Notes: generated from the letters alone by a model not told the origin. A DNA stretch of 64,000 nt from Candidatus Heimdallarchaeota archaeon (GCA_030149205.1 JASBSB010000001.1:322357-386356), one strand, 5' to 3'; shown: positions 18,458-29,061, counted from the stretch's first letter. A program made the numbers and translations.

Positions 18458-20185
18458 ATGATCGCAAATAATGGGGGAGATCTAGTGGCATTAGCATTGA
18501 GAGAACACTCCGTTACTCAAATTTTTACACTTTGTGGGGGTCACATCTCTCCCATTTTAACTGGATGTGAAAAGGTTGGGATCTCCGTCTATGATGTAAG
18601 AAAGGAAGACACTGCCGTTTTTGCAGCAGATGCTAATTTTAGGTTTACCGGTATACCAGGAATTGCAGCAGTTACTGCTGGACCAGGGTTGACTAATACA
18701 CTGACTGCTCTAAAGAATGCCCAAATGGCACACTCACCTCTACTTTTGTTTTCAGGGGCAGCAGCCACTATATTGAAAGGGCGTGGATCCCTTCAGGATA
18801 TTGATCAGATTCGGATTGTTAAGCCATTTACGAAGGCACAGTTTAGAGTCACAAGAACAAAAGATATTGTAGGGACTATCTCAGAAGCATTTTTTGTTTC
18901 ACAGAGTGGTGTTCCAGGACCCGTGTTTATTGAATTACCGATTGATTTACTCTACCCTGAAAACATTGTGCGAGAATGGTATTTAAAAGATAGCAAAAAT
19001 GCAAAATCTATTACCTCTAAGGTCTTTAATTGGTACCTGCGAAATCACCTTAACAAAATGTACGTAAATACAAATTACAAACCAGATATTGATGTTTTAC
19101 CAATTGAGTACAAAGTTGCTTCAAGATCAGATGTTCAAAAATCTCAAGAATTAATCAATGCGGCAAACAAACCTGTTTTGATTATTGGGAGTCAAATAAT
19201 TAATAACAGAAATCTCGTGAATCAAATTAAAGACTTAGTTGAAGAGTTAGGAATCCCAGTGTATCTATCAGGAAGCGCAAGAGGAATTCTAGGAAGAGAA
19301 CACCCACTCCAATTCAGACACAAAAGAAGTAAAGCCTTGAGGGAGGCTGATTTAATTTTATTGCTTGGTGTTCCCATGGATTTTCGCCTTAACTATGGGA
19401 GGTCTTTAAATCGAAAATCTCCACTAATAATAGTAAACCTTTCAAGAGATGATCTTAACTTAAACAATAACTTCAAAAAACCAACCTTAAAGATATTAGC
19501 TGACCCTGCATCCTACCTCAAGCAAATTTCGAAAAAACCAACCAAAGAGTATGTGGAGTGGGTAGAAAAACTTCAAGCTAATGAAAAAGAGAGGATTCAA
19601 CAAATCGAAGGGTTTGCTGATATTAGCTACAATAAAACAAATCCAATTCGACTATTCATGGAGCTAGAAACTCTACTTCCAGAACAAACCATCTTTGTGG
19701 GAGATGGAGGTGATTTCTTAGCTACAGGCTCTTATATTTTAAAGCCTCGACTACCCAGGGGATGGATTGACCCAGGAGTATTTGGGACGCTAGGTGGGGG
19801 GGCTGGATTTGCCTTGGCTGCACAGATTTGTAATCCAGAAAAGAAGGTGGTTATACTTTATGGTGATGGAGCCTCAGGGTATAGTCTCATAGAATATGAT
19901 AGTTTTGTTCGTCATAACCTGCCAATTTTAGGAATAGTGGGGAATGATGCAGGGTGGACACAAATTGAGAGAGACCAAATCGAAATCTTAGAAAGTGATG
20001 TGGGAACGGTTCTCAATCATTCAGCATATGAGAAAGTTAGTATTGCACTTGGTGGAGAGGGAGAATTAATATCCTCAGATGAAGATCTAGTTCAATTATC
20101 AAAATATATAGCTAACTCTAAACCAAGATTATTGAATGTAATTTTAGCAAAGACAGAATTTAGGAAGGGATCAATTTCAATGTAA
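18458..20185 (+). CDS. Thiamine-PP enzyme, 2-hydroxyacyl-CoA lyase 2 (HACL2/ILVBL)-like
   Basis: TPP-dependent lyase of the acetolactate synthase superfamily, predicted to cleave 2-hydroxyacyl-CoA into formyl-CoA and a shortened aldehyde. Glu50 in [13 protein letters not shown] is the TPP-activating Glu. The cofactor motif is GDGASGY (469 onward) with Asn496 in GNDAGWTQI. Several blocks ([53 protein letters not shown]-terminal FRKGSI) resemble human ILVBL/HACL2 as I remember it, more closely than catabolic acetolactate synthases. The length of 575 residues fits, but no N-terminal membrane anchor is seen. An acetolactate synthase activity is the alternative. It is a lone gene; a ligase and an aldehyde dehydrogenase lie within 6 kb. 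Confidence 0.88.
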   Translation: MIANNGGDLVALALREHSVTQIFTLCGGHISPILTGCEKVGISVYDVRKEDTAVFAADANFRFTGIPGIAAVTAGPGLTNTLTALKNAQMAHSPLLLFSGAAATILKGRGSLQDIDQIRIVKPFTKAQFRVTRTKDIVGTISEAFFVSQSGVPGPVFIELPIDLLYPENIVREWYLKDSKNAKSITSKVFNWYLRNHLNKMYVNTNYKPDIDVLPIEYKVASRSDVQKSQELINAANKPVLIIGSQIINNRNLVNQIKDLVEELGIPVYLSGSARGILGREHPLQFRHKRSKALREADLILLLGVPMDFRLNYGRSLNRKSPLIIVNLSRDDLNLNNNFKKPTLKILADPASYLKQISKKPTKEYVEWVEKLQANEKERIQQIEGFADISYNKTNPIRLFMELETLLPEQTIFVGDGGDFLATGSYILKPRLPRGWIDPGVFGTLGGGAGFALAAQICNPEKKVVILYGDGASGYSLIEYDSFVRHNLPILGIVGNDAGWTQIERDQIEILESDVGTVLNHSAYEKVSIALGGEGELISSDEDLVQLSKYIANSKPRLLNVILAKTEFRKGSISM

Positions 20186-20261
20186 GCAATCTCCCAAAAT
20201 GGGAGAACATTATCGTTTTTCTACCAAAATATTTCTATGTCGTACATAAAATTCAAACCTG

Positions 20262-22619
20262 TTGAGCTTAATTACCCTACTTATACCTCCCTTGGCAATT
20301 TTTTTTAGTGGATTCTATCTTTATGCAATAATTAAACGGTTTTATATTATAGAATTGACGCCTTTAGAGGTTTTGATTGGTTCTATTACATTGGGATTTT
20401 TTGGCCTTGTGGTTCCAGACATTTTAGTTACTCTTCTACTTAATAATCAGCTTTTTAGAATAAATTACCTGTTCTTAACCTTTTTTTATATGGGATCAAT
20501 CTATTATATCATAAAATTTATGTTAAAATTTTCAAATTATGTTGAGAAAATTCAAGATAGTTTTATTTTGAGCCGAGAAAAATTCATTGAACGGGTTTCC
20601 AATCTATTGGAGTCAGCCCCAAACATCAAAAACACACAATTCACTAATTATTTATACATTATCCTCACGGGTTTAATTTTAAATTATGTTTTCATTGCCT
20701 TTTTTGCACCTATGAGGGGGTGGGACGCATTGCATTTTTACATACCCAACGGATACTATTTTTATTTGATTAATGGTTTTCCGAGCTCTTACAATCCGCT
20801 AAACTTCTTCCTACCATTTAAGTCACCGTTGAATTCATTATACATATCATTTTCATATTATGTAAATGGAGAGTTTTCAGCTCAACTTATACCTTTACTC
20901 TTTTTTGTTGGATTGATTTTAACCACCTATTTACTCTCTAAGGAACTTGGTATGTCTAAGAACACAGGTTTAATAAATGTGATAATTCTTCTTTCACTTC
21001 CAATTACATTTGAATTCATTTTTGATTTTGCATATTATCAAGACCTTCCCCTTGGATTTTTCTATTCATCACTCTTTTACTTTTTCATTAAGTATCAAAA
21101 AAATCCAAGCCAACATTATTATCTTCTGTTTGCTTCTGTAAGTACAGTTCTTTTACCCTTATCAAAATTATCTGGGTTTATTGCTCCATTGATATTGTTT
21201 TTGTCTTTTAGGAACACCTCAAAGACTATAACGCTTACTCAAAGAATCGTTCTATTCCTTTTAAGTGCTTTCTTAGCCTATAAAGCCTCTACAAACTATT
21301 TCATAGGGATAGGGGTATTTGTTTCAATTTTGGGGGTAAGTTTGCTATATCTAAACTTTAAAAGTGTAGAGACAAGCTTTACCAAAAAATCTTGGCTTTA
21401 TATTGTTCTAACACTCATTGCAGGAATTGTCACCACAGGAATATGGATTACTCAGATTGTTAAATTCCCAAGTATCAGAGATGGACTTTATTCCCTCTTT
21501 TTTGATGTAAGTTCAAATTCTACGATACAGTTCAGTCTGGGTCTACTTGTAAGTCCACCATTGGCATACTTTGAAAATGCCCATGCTGCCTCATATCTTA
21601 CAATATTTGGAGTTTTGTTCTTTGCAAATGCATTCAACACATTTTTGGTTTTGCCCAAACTTATTGGATTAGGATGGTTGATTAAGGAAGGGAGTAAACA
21701 GCCCTCAGTGTTTACAATTATCAGCTGGATGACTTTATTTTTTATGTTTTGGCTTGCATATTTTCCAGTTGTGTCGGTTCGGTATCTTATGCCAATTTTG
21801 GTTCCAGTAGTCCTGATGACAGGAAAAGGTATTGAACTAACGGTGAAGCAAATTTACAAGAACAAAAACACCCAAGAAGATAAATGGTCAACTAGCCAAC
21901 AAATCATTACTATTATCCTGGTTTTATCAAATTTCATTGGGTATTATCCATTCATACCTTTTGATCAACTCTTTGCTGACTACAATTATCGAATATTCTT
22001 CTTTCATAAGTTTATTTTTATTACGTTATTGTATGTTCTATGTTTTTATATAATACTCTTATTCCCTCTGTTGTATCCAATTGATCAAAAAAGCCATTTA
22101 AAAAAATATGTAATTCCCTATGATCCACCGAGGCTTAAAAGGATATTAACGCTAACTCTTATATTTTTATTTTTCCTTCCGTTTCTTCTCCAGCTTGGGT
22201 TTTTGATCACAAACGGGTTAAATGTTAACACATATCAAGCGAATTTCTACTATTCTGCAAGACCTGGAAGAGAGGAATTAAACTCGTTTTTATCAAATTT
22301 ACAAATTTCACAAAAATCTGGAATGGTTGGAGTTAACATACCTGGAATAGAGGTCATCACAACGAGAGCATTCCTTGATCTTATTTTGATAGATCAGATC
22401 CCAACTATTAGCAAGCCCTTGAAATCAACAAACATAACAAATGTGATAAATGAATTGAAGAGGTTATCAATTGATATATTCATAGGTCTAGAACCTAAGA
22501 ATTCCTTCTTTCAAGCATATAATAGTAGTTTTGTAAATAAGTATCCATTTATTAGATTTGTTCAGACACATAATTCACCAATATTTGTCAACTCAGAATT
22601 TTCTGTATACCTCTTATAA
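20262..22619 (+). CDS. Polytopic membrane protein, probable GT-C glycosyltransferase
   Basis: A 785-residue protein with about 14 predicted membrane segments. The first large extracytoplasmic loop carries MRGWDALHFYIPNGYY with Asp155. GT-C glycosyltransferases of the PMT/ArnT type place their catalytic acidic residue in just such a loop after an early membrane segment. A second conserved-looking element, YYQDLPLGFFY, follows. I infer transfer of a sugar from a lipid-linked donor to a protein or lipid outside the membrane. The C-terminal part (about 100 residues) is a soluble extracytoplasmic domain. The start is TTG at 20262. It is followed after 50 bases by two FtsX-type genes. Confidence 0.6.
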   Translation: MSLITLLIPPLAIFFSGFYLYAIIKRFYIIELTPLEVLIGSITLGFFGLVVPDILVTLLLNNQLFRINYLFLTFFYMGSIYYIIKFMLKFSNYVEKIQDSFILSREKFIERVSNLLESAPNIKNTQFTNYLYIILTGLILNYVFIAFFAPMRGWDALHFYIPNGYYFYLINGFPSSYNPLNFFLPFKSPLNSLYISFSYYVNGEFSAQLIPLLFFVGLILTTYLLSKELGMSKNTGLINVIILLSLPITFEFIFDFAYYQDLPLGFFYSSLFYFFIKYQKNPSQHYYLLFASVSTVLLPLSKLSGFIAPLILFLSFRNTSKTITLTQRIVLFLLSAFLAYKASTNYFIGIGVFVSILGVSLLYLNFKSVETSFTKKSWLYIVLTLIAGIVTTGIWITQIVKFPSIRDGLYSLFFDVSSNSTIQFSLGLLVSPPLAYFENAHAASYLTIFGVLFFANAFNTFLVLPKLIGLGWLIKEGSKQPSVFTIISWMTLFFMFWLAYFPVVSVRYLMPILVPVVLMTGKGIELTVKQIYKNKNTQEDKWSTSQQIITIILVLSNFIGYYPFIPFDQLFADYNYRIFFFHKFIFITLLYVLCFYIILLFPLLYPIDQKSHLKKYVIPYDPPRLKRILTLTLIFLFFLPFLLQLGFLITNGLNVNTYQANFYYSARPGREELNSFLSNLQISQKSGMVGVNIPGIEVITTRAFLDLILIDQIPTISKPLKSTNITNVINELKRLSIDIFIGLEPKNSFFQAYNSSFVNKYPFIRFVQTHNSPIFVNSEFSVYLL

Positions 22620-22669
22620 CTTGTTTTCCATTTAGCAAATATAATAAATGTGAGAATAAAGATAAGTGT

Positions 22670-23821
22670 GTGCTGTCCTTAGAATATTTCTTCAAAAATA
22701 GCACAAAGTTAAAAGTGTTATTTATTGTGATAGTATTAACACTTTCTATGTTTCTATTTACGAGTGTTTTGATCAATGGGTTAACGGTTGAATTCAATGC
22801 AATCAGCAACAAACTTACACAATCAACCTCAATAATCGAAATACAGACTAACACAAATGGTTCATTTACAAGTTCTCAGCTTACTCAAATTTATAGCACC
22901 TTCTCCTTTTTTGGGATTGAAAGTTTAGATTCCGTTGCACAAAAGACCAGCTCAAATTCAACGCAACCCCTAAAGCTTCCTTTTAAATTTGTTTTTTATC
23001 AACATACTATGTCCAACTTAAATATTCTAAATTCAACAATATCTGTACCCTTATTTATATTCAATTCAACAACACTAAGGTATCCAAACGTGAATGGGTC
23101 AAAAATGATGGCTGATCTTAACACATTTGAATTCCTAAACTCTCAAACTCAATCAAATCAGAGCCAGATTAACTTCAATTTAGGAGCGTCATATATTAAT
23201 AAATCAATGGAACTTGTTAATGGAGGTAACCTACCATTCCTAGGCTTTTATTTAACAACATCAACTCAGAACAGAATCTTTAATTCAGTTCTTCTTACAA
23301 AGCAATTTGGGTCTGAGGTTAACTCCGCTGATATCAAACGATTAATTTCCTCCTTAAAGAAAGTTCCAGGGCTTGAAGTGGTTACTGATGTTTCACTCAA
23401 CAATTATCTTTCTAATTCTAATGCTCAATTAATCTTGGTTCTTAATCTGTTCTTGGTTATGATCCTTTCTCTAATCGTTATCTCTTCAGTTAATGTTTCT
23501 TATTTACTGCTTAGTGAAAGTCTTCCAGAAATAAAAATATTAAAAGATCTTGGCTTTTCCAGATTCCAGAGAGTAAATATATTCTTATTTCAGTTTGTAC
23601 TTACTGCCATTCTTGGTGGTATTACTGCATCAATTTTGAGTGTTGCTATGTTTCAATTGATCTTCTCTGGATTAGGTATTATTTCTGAAACGATATATAT
23701 TTCACCGATAATAAATGTTGAGGGATTGATATTACCCATAATTGGGAGTGTTATTGTAGTTTTGTTTGGGAGTTTAATTAGTTTAATTATAATTCAATAT
23801 AATACGGGGGAAATATTTTGA
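22670..23821 (+). CDS. FtsX/MacB-type permease, small subunit
   Basis: A 383-residue membrane protein with one N-terminal membrane helix (LKVLFIVIVLTLSMFLFTSVL), an extracytoplasmic domain of roughly 200 residues rich in Asn, Ser and Thr, and three C-terminal helices. The motif ILKDLGFSRFQRVNIFL between helices is typical of FtsX-like permeases. These work with an ABC ATPase to transmit force or move substrates at the membrane. No ATPase gene is adjacent. The GTG start is followed directly by the coding frame, with an AT-rich TATA-like element (ATATAATAA) about 25 bases before it. The stop overlaps the TTG start of the giant permease by four bases, implying translational coupling. Confidence 0.8.
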   Translation: MLSLEYFFKNSTKLKVLFIVIVLTLSMFLFTSVLINGLTVEFNAISNKLTQSTSIIEIQTNTNGSFTSSQLTQIYSTFSFFGIESLDSVAQKTSSNSTQPLKLPFKFVFYQHTMSNLNILNSTISVPLFIFNSTTLRYPNVNGSKMMADLNTFEFLNSQTQSNQSQINFNLGASYINKSMELVNGGNLPFLGFYLTTSTQNRIFNSVLLTKQFGSEVNSADIKRLISSLKKVPGLEVVTDVSLNNYLSNSNAQLILVLNLFLVMILSLIVISSVNVSYLLLSESLPEIKILKDLGFSRFQRVNIFLFQFVLTAILGGITASILSVAMFQLIFSGLGIISETIYISPIINVEGLILPIIGSVIVVLFGSLISLIIIQYNTGEIF

Positions 23822-26800
23822 AACTCCCAAAATTTGATTTTTTTCAACTGGAGTTTCCATACCCAGTTCCCAAAAGAAGATTGGTAACTTTATACATATC
23901 ATTAATTTTATCTGCAACATTAATTTCTGGTACCGTCTTGATCAGTAATAACATCAATGCCACTCCAACTTCTCTCTATGAAAATTCTAACAACATCCTA
24001 GTCCTCCATGACACAACATCTTCAACCCCATTCACATCACATGTTTCAACACTATACCTCCAAACAATCAACCGTTTTAATGGTATACTGAATTATTCAC
24101 CCGAAATTCTACAACCTGCATTGTTTGAGGGGAGGTCCGCTTTGTTCAGAGGTGTTGATTATCCTAGGTTTAAAGATATAGCTAAATCCGTAGAGATTGT
24201 CTCGAGTACAAAACCAATAAAATCATTGGGGCTAGTTGAGGGTCTTGTTTCACTTGATTTTAAGCAATTACATAAAGTTTCATTAGGTGGAACATACTCC
24301 TTACAATCAGCACTTACTGGTAGAACTATTCAAATTAGTATTATTGGATTCTTCAAATCTTCAACAACTTATACCTCAGATATATTAATTAACATCAAAT
24401 CAGCAACCTTTTTAGGGGATTATAATGGGTATTTCACACATATTCAAATTAAATATGATAATAACAAAATTTCAAAGGATGAATTGCGTCAGTTGCTTAC
24501 CAGAGAAAACAGAATTCAGTTTAGAGTAAGTTATGATAATGGGACACTTCCAACAGATAAAGTTCGATTTCTAATATATAATTCATTTTCAAATCCCATA
24601 GTAGACAAAATCGTTAATCAATCTGTTTTTTCAATATATCTCCCAGTAGGAATGTATCGTGTCACCATTCAGGTAAATGATCGTGAAACTAACAGTAGAG
24701 AATTCACCATTCTAAAAAATGAGAGCCTTGTCATATCTACGAACCAGTTTCGAAAACTCGTAGAGTTCAATGCTGTTTATAAGAACACAAACTTACAATC
24801 TTTTTCACTTTTGACCTTTGATGAAAACAATCAACTGCTCTTAACAAATTCTACAGCCAAGGGGAGAATCACTCAATCTTTATTGAACGACCAATTGTAC
24901 AACTTTGGGGTATTACTCGGTTCTTCAATTTTCAAATTTCAGTCTATCGGCCTTCAAAGTCAAATCACATTTAATCTAACGAACAAGAATATTTTTAGCA
25001 ACGTATTTCCCTTTCCAACTAATTTTAGATCATTTAGCTCAGAATTTATTGTAGAACTACCCAAGAGCTATCAATCAAAATATATTCTGAACCTTCAATC
25101 CCAAAACGGAACACAGCTTAACCAAAATTTTCTGGTTATTCAGAAACAATTTATTTATTTTTATAATTTAAACTCAGGAAAATATGTTTTTTCTACATCT
25201 TTCAATAATACTAATGGGATTATCAAACTCGATGAACACAAATTTGAGGTAATTCTATCAAAATCTCCAATAGAAACAAATTTGTTCAATTATTCCAGTT
25301 ATAACCCGGACACAACTGCTAAAGTTAAATTAATCACAGCTGATATTTCATCTGCAATTGTAACATTAAACAATGAAAATGTAAACATGCTCACTGTTAA
25401 TCGATCTAGTCTAACTTTTAGATTACCACATGTTTATGGGTTCTATCAGCTATCTGTAGAATTATATTCAGAATCACAAGGTAACCTTTCCAATACATAT
25501 TACATATCTATCTCCCCACCCTCCCAAAAAGCTGGTTGGATGTCACCTGACACAATTCCCTCAATTACTAATGAATCGACTCTTTATTTTTGGAGTAAAA
25601 TACCAATTATAAGTTCAAACAGTTCGATAATGAAATTAACTCCATACATAGGTAAATTTTTTATTAACAGCTCAATTTCAGTTGGAAATTACTTTTTTAC
25701 TGCTAATTCTAAAAATGATAGCATCGTCTTACCATTTCAAGTTGTTGATTATTCAAAAATTATATCATTTAAAAACTCAACTAACGGTAAGTTACTGGTA
25801 AAAAACAATGATATAATCAAGACAGATAACCTGATACCTACGTATAATTCAAATAACCTTAAACTATTTTTAAATAGCTCTAAGGATATGATTCAATCCA
25901 ATGTCAAGGTTGATTTTCCAACTGGAGTTAACAAGATTCATCTTAATTTACAAGACAAACTGACGGGGTCCCCAGTTCTTAGTCTAAATTTCACAATAAT
26001 TTCTGGATCCACCTCTAATCTTCTATTATATCCCAAGGATAATTTTCGAAATGAATCGTCGTCAAATATATTCAAATTAGATGGGAACTTTACCTATGAT
26101 TTTAAATTTCTAAACGGAACAAAACTTAGCCCAATCTTTATTGGCAATCATGAGGTAATCCTCCCTCCAACATTTGTAAACATTACAATTTTTAACTCAA
26201 ATTATCTGAATTCCATAATAATTAAGTTGGGGGCAGCAAATTATCAAAATCGTTCAATCACCGCAAATACAATAGTTTCAACTTGGTACTCCTATATAGT
26301 TCTAAACCAATTTCACAACTTATCAATCTTGCCTGAAAATACAATATACACGTTTTCAAACCAAACCCAACTATTAATGGGATATAAGAGGGTTGAATTG
26401 AATTATAATGCAACGGTTTCGAAATTCACAAATTTAACTGTAGTTCCTAATAAGATTAGTTTACTGAGATATAAAGTCCTTTTTCCAAATGGTACATTAT
26501 CTTCAGAGATTCAATTTAATCATACAATTTTGTTTGTTGGAAAGGGTAATTATACTTTATTTTCAACTTGGACAGATACCTATGGGTTCCAACATAATAG
26601 TTCAGAGAAATTTTATGTTGGCGTGAATTTAGTCAGTTACAATGTTAAGTTCATGGGATTAAACAGATTTCCAAGCTCTCCTTTATTACTAACTTTCAAA
26701 AATTTATATGAACCAAATAAATTGACTACAGAAATTTCGAATGGTACAATTAACTTGTTAAACATTCAATCAATTTCTAATTTGGCAATAGGATCATTTA

Positions 26801-27873
26801 GTATTGACTTTTCGTACAACCTCAGCTCTACTGAGTTAACCATTTCTTTAAATTACTTGGAGGTTAGATTTAACACAATTGATAAGAACTTTAATAGATT
26901 AAACCCTTTGAGGGAAAATGTGACAGTTCAAGGAAGAACTGAGAGTGGGAAATTTTTAAATTTTACACAAGATCTTAGTGTACTTCCAAATTTGTTTCTT
27001 CCAATAGGAACATACAATTTTTCTGCGATAAGCGGTATTCTCAAAAATTTTAAATTAAACCAATCTGAGACATTGAATTTACCATCTCTGATTTTGAACT
27101 CAACTGGGTTATTAAAACTACAAGGTGTAAATGTTATTGATATACGAACCATTACCTTAAAGCACAACCTATTATCTGTGTCTCAGGGTCTAAAATTTTT
27201 CAATGGAACAGATTTAACCTCATTTTGGATTATCAATAAATTTCCAATCGGTAATCTATCAGTGACAATAATACTGAATAATGGGAAGATTTTGTCAAGT
27301 TCATTCATCTGGAATATTAATTCTAAATTAACAATCATAACTTTTGGATCCGAAGCTAATAACCAGTTATTTGGAAACCCAAACCTGTTAAAACTGGCAA
27401 GAAATAACGCGATCAACCTTTCTGATGGGGGAAACTATGCAAATAGCTTTCTCCAAAGCTTTATTATCTTACTTAGAGTTAGTTTAATTGTTGAAATAAT
27501 TGTCATCACTTTTATAGTTTCAATTAACATTTACACTAGTTTCGATTTCTTCATAACATTGTCGAAGAAAGAATTCGATATTTTAAAGAATCAAGGTTTT
27601 TCTGAAACAAATATTCTTGTTTTGTTTTTTAGATCACTATTTGTAATGATATTCATTTTGTCCACCATAGGATATGTTTTAGGGTTTTTAACAGTCTCAT
27701 CATACATCAATTATTTTGGAATAACCTTATATGGAAACATTTTCAAATTAGAATTTTTTAACGTTCGGTCATTTTTGACCATGTTGGTTATTCAATATGG
27801 AATTTTAGTTTCGATAATTTTTATTGGACGTAGGTTAAGTCTAAGGGTCAACTATTTGAGAGAAACGAATTAA
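23818..27873 (+). CDS. Giant FtsX/MacB-type permease with extended extracytoplasmic domain
   Basis: A 1351-residue membrane protein. An N-terminal helix (residues about 22-45) is followed by a MacB-like periplasmic segment (FEGRSALFRGVDY, VEGLVSLDF). Then come roughly 900 residues of beta-rich, Ig-like-looking sequence with dozens of N-x-S/T sequons. The C-terminal FtsX domain has three helices and the conserved EFDILKNQGFSETNILVLF loop. It overlaps the smaller permease gene by four bases, and the two probably form a heterodimer. Heavy N-glycosylation is expected if the outer domain is exposed, and a putative GT-C enzyme is encoded just upstream. The matching ABC ATPase must be elsewhere or absent. 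Start TTG at 23818 with GGGGG 7 bases upstream. Confidence 0.8.
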   Translation: MKLPKFDFFQLEFPYPVPKRRLVTLYISLILSATLISGTVLISNNINATPTSLYENSNNILVLHDTTSSTPFTSHVSTLYLQTINRFNGILNYSPEILQPALFEGRSALFRGVDYPRFKDIAKSVEIVSSTKPIKSLGLVEGLVSLDFKQLHKVSLGGTYSLQSALTGRTIQISIIGFFKSSTTYTSDILINIKSATFLGDYNGYFTHIQIKYDNNKISKDELRQLLTRENRIQFRVSYDNGTLPTDKVRFLIYNSFSNPIVDKIVNQSVFSIYLPVGMYRVTIQVNDRETNSREFTILKNESLVISTNQFRKLVEFNAVYKNTNLQSFSLLTFDENNQLLLTNSTAKGRITQSLLNDQLYNFGVLLGSSIFKFQSIGLQSQITFNLTNKNIFSNVFPFPTNFRSFSSEFIVELPKSYQSKYILNLQSQNGTQLNQNFLVIQKQFIYFYNLNSGKYVFSTSFNNTNGIIKLDEHKFEVILSKSPIETNLFNYSSYNPDTTAKVKLITADISSAIVTLNNENVNMLTVNRSSLTFRLPHVYGFYQLSVELYSESQGNLSNTYYISISPPSQKAGWMSPDTIPSITNESTLYFWSKIPIISSNSSIMKLTPYIGKFFINSSISVGNYFFTANSKNDSIVLPFQVVDYSKIISFKNSTNGKLLVKNNDIIKTDNLIPTYNSNNLKLFLNSSKDMIQSNVKVDFPTGVNKIHLNLQDKLTGSPVLSLNFTIISGSTSNLLLYPKDNFRNESSSNIFKLDGNFTYDFKFLNGTKLSPIFIGNHEVILPPTFVNITIFNSNYLNSIIIKLGAANYQNRSITANTIVSTWYSYIVLNQFHNLSILPENTIYTFSNQTQLLMGYKRVELNYNATVSKFTNLTVVPNKISLLRYKVLFPNGTLSSEIQFNHTILFVGKGNYTLFSTWTDTYGFQHNSSEKFYVGVNLVSYNVKFMGLNRFPSSPLLLTFKNLYEPNKLTTEISNGTINLLNIQSISNLAIGSFSIDFSYNLSSTELTISLNYLEVRFNTIDKNFNRLNPLRENVTVQGRTESGKFLNFTQDLSVLPNLFLPIGTYNFSAISGILKNFKLNQSETLNLPSLILNSTGLLKLQGVNVIDIRTITLKHNLLSVSQGLKFFNGTDLTSFWIINKFPIGNLSVTIILNNGKILSSSFIWNINSKLTIITFGSEANNQLFGNPNLLKLARNNAINLSDGGNYANSFLQSFIILLRVSLIVEIIVITFIVSINIYTSFDFFITLSKKEFDILKNQGFSETNILVLFFRSLFVMIFILSTIGYVLGFLTVSSYINYFGITLYGNIFKLEFFNVRSFLTMLVIQYGILVSIIFIGRRLSLRVNYLRETN

Positions 27874-27924
27874 AACACAACATCATTTATGTATTATCTG
27901 GGTTTAAAAATCAGAAACTTGATA

Positions 27925-29061
27925 TCATTCACGTATTACTAGTTCAGCAACTTTTTCTTTGAGTTCTTGACGTTTTGCTTGGTGTGTCTCCAAAAATATG
28001 ACCACTCTATCGGCGAGTTCCTGCTTGCATGGCCCACACATTAAAGTTCCGCTTTTGCAGTCATTCCATCTTTTATCCAATAGAGAATCATCAGATTCAA
28101 ATGAAGACCTGTACCATGCAAAGACATTACATTTTTCAGGTTGACCACCTAACCTCTTTTGTTCCTCGATTGTATCTCTTCCCCCTGTAAATGCTCGTTT
28201 AACCTTTTTTTCGGCTAATTTACTTGAATCAGTCGTAAATATGGTGCTTTCAGGTTTGCTGGCGCTCATCTTACCTCCTTCTTCCAAACCAGGCGTAAAC
28301 TGCAAATGGATAGCAGCTGGCTTGTAGTACCCTAACCTTTTCGCTACATCACGAGTTGCCCTCCAATAGGGGTCTTGGTCTATCCCAGCGGGAATCAAGA
28401 TCGGTACATTCCTTCCCTTTAACACAGAAGGATAAAAACAAGGTGCTGCTTGAATTGCCGGATGATAAATCATACCAATATTCGTACTTTCAGTAAAGCC
28501 AAATATACCTTTGATTGTAGAAAAAGTAATTTTTTTACTAATTTCAGTTGCTATCTTTCTGAATTTTACACCAGCTTCAGAATCAATAATAAAATGAGTT
28601 TTTTCAGGGTTAAAACCTAAAGCTAATACATCAGTAGCATTTTCATATGCTAGTCTAGTTGTCTCTTGGTATGAGTTTTCAAGCTTCAACAGAAATTTTT
28701 CATCATCAGTTAACTGAAAATAAAGATCCGCATCAAATTTGTCCTGTAACCATTTTGTAAATTGCCATGGGATAAGGTGTCCAATGTGTGTATTTTCACT
28801 TGGTCCTCTTCCAGTATATAGTGCAAATTTCTCACCAGATTCATACTTGTTCAGTATCCAGTCCAAATCTCTGTGGGAGATAACCAATCCTCTTCTTATC
28901 ATATAATGGAGGTCTCCATTGGTTAGTTTCTTGATACGAGAAACCATTTCTGGTGTAATTGGAGTTGTACCAAATTTCTTTATTAGCTTGGAGTAATCAA
29001 TTTCACCCTCAACTTCCCAGGGTGTGACTATAAAATCATCAGATTCTTCATCAGTATTCAC
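27925..29061 (-). CDS. trpS: Tryptophanyl-tRNA synthetase (archaeal/eukaryotic type)
   Basis: Class I synthetase charging tRNA-Trp. The HIGH-type motif is TGRGPSENTHIGHLIP and the KMSKS-type motif is KMSASKPESTIF. The N-terminal segment FVVTPWEVEGEIDY-like (here IVTPWEVEGEIDYSKLIKKF) is diagnostic of the archaeal and eukaryotic enzyme, as is the 378-residue length. The C-terminal region contains CKSGTLMCGPCKQEL, a Cys cluster of the kind seen in archaeal members. It is last in a probable four-gene unit with the HTH/Zn-ribbon, cofE and agmatinase genes, 43 bases behind the last. Confidence 0.96.
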   Translation of the reverse strand: MNTDEESDDFIVTPWEVEGEIDYSKLIKKFGTTPITPEMVSRIKKLTNGDLHYMIRRGLVISHRDLDWILNKYESGEKFALYTGRGPSENTHIGHLIPWQFTKWLQDKFDADLYFQLTDDEKFLLKLENSYQETTRLAYENATDVLALGFNPEKTHFIIDSEAGVKFRKIATEISKKITFSTIKGIFGFTESTNIGMIYHPAIQAAPCFYPSVLKGRNVPILIPAGIDQDPYWRATRDVAKRLGYYKPAAIHLQFTPGLEEGGKMSASKPESTIFTTDSSKLAEKKVKRAFTGGRDTIEEQKRLGGQPEKCNVFAWYRSSFESDDSLLDKRWNDCKSGTLMCGPCKQELADRVVIFLETHQAKRQELKEKVAELVIRE

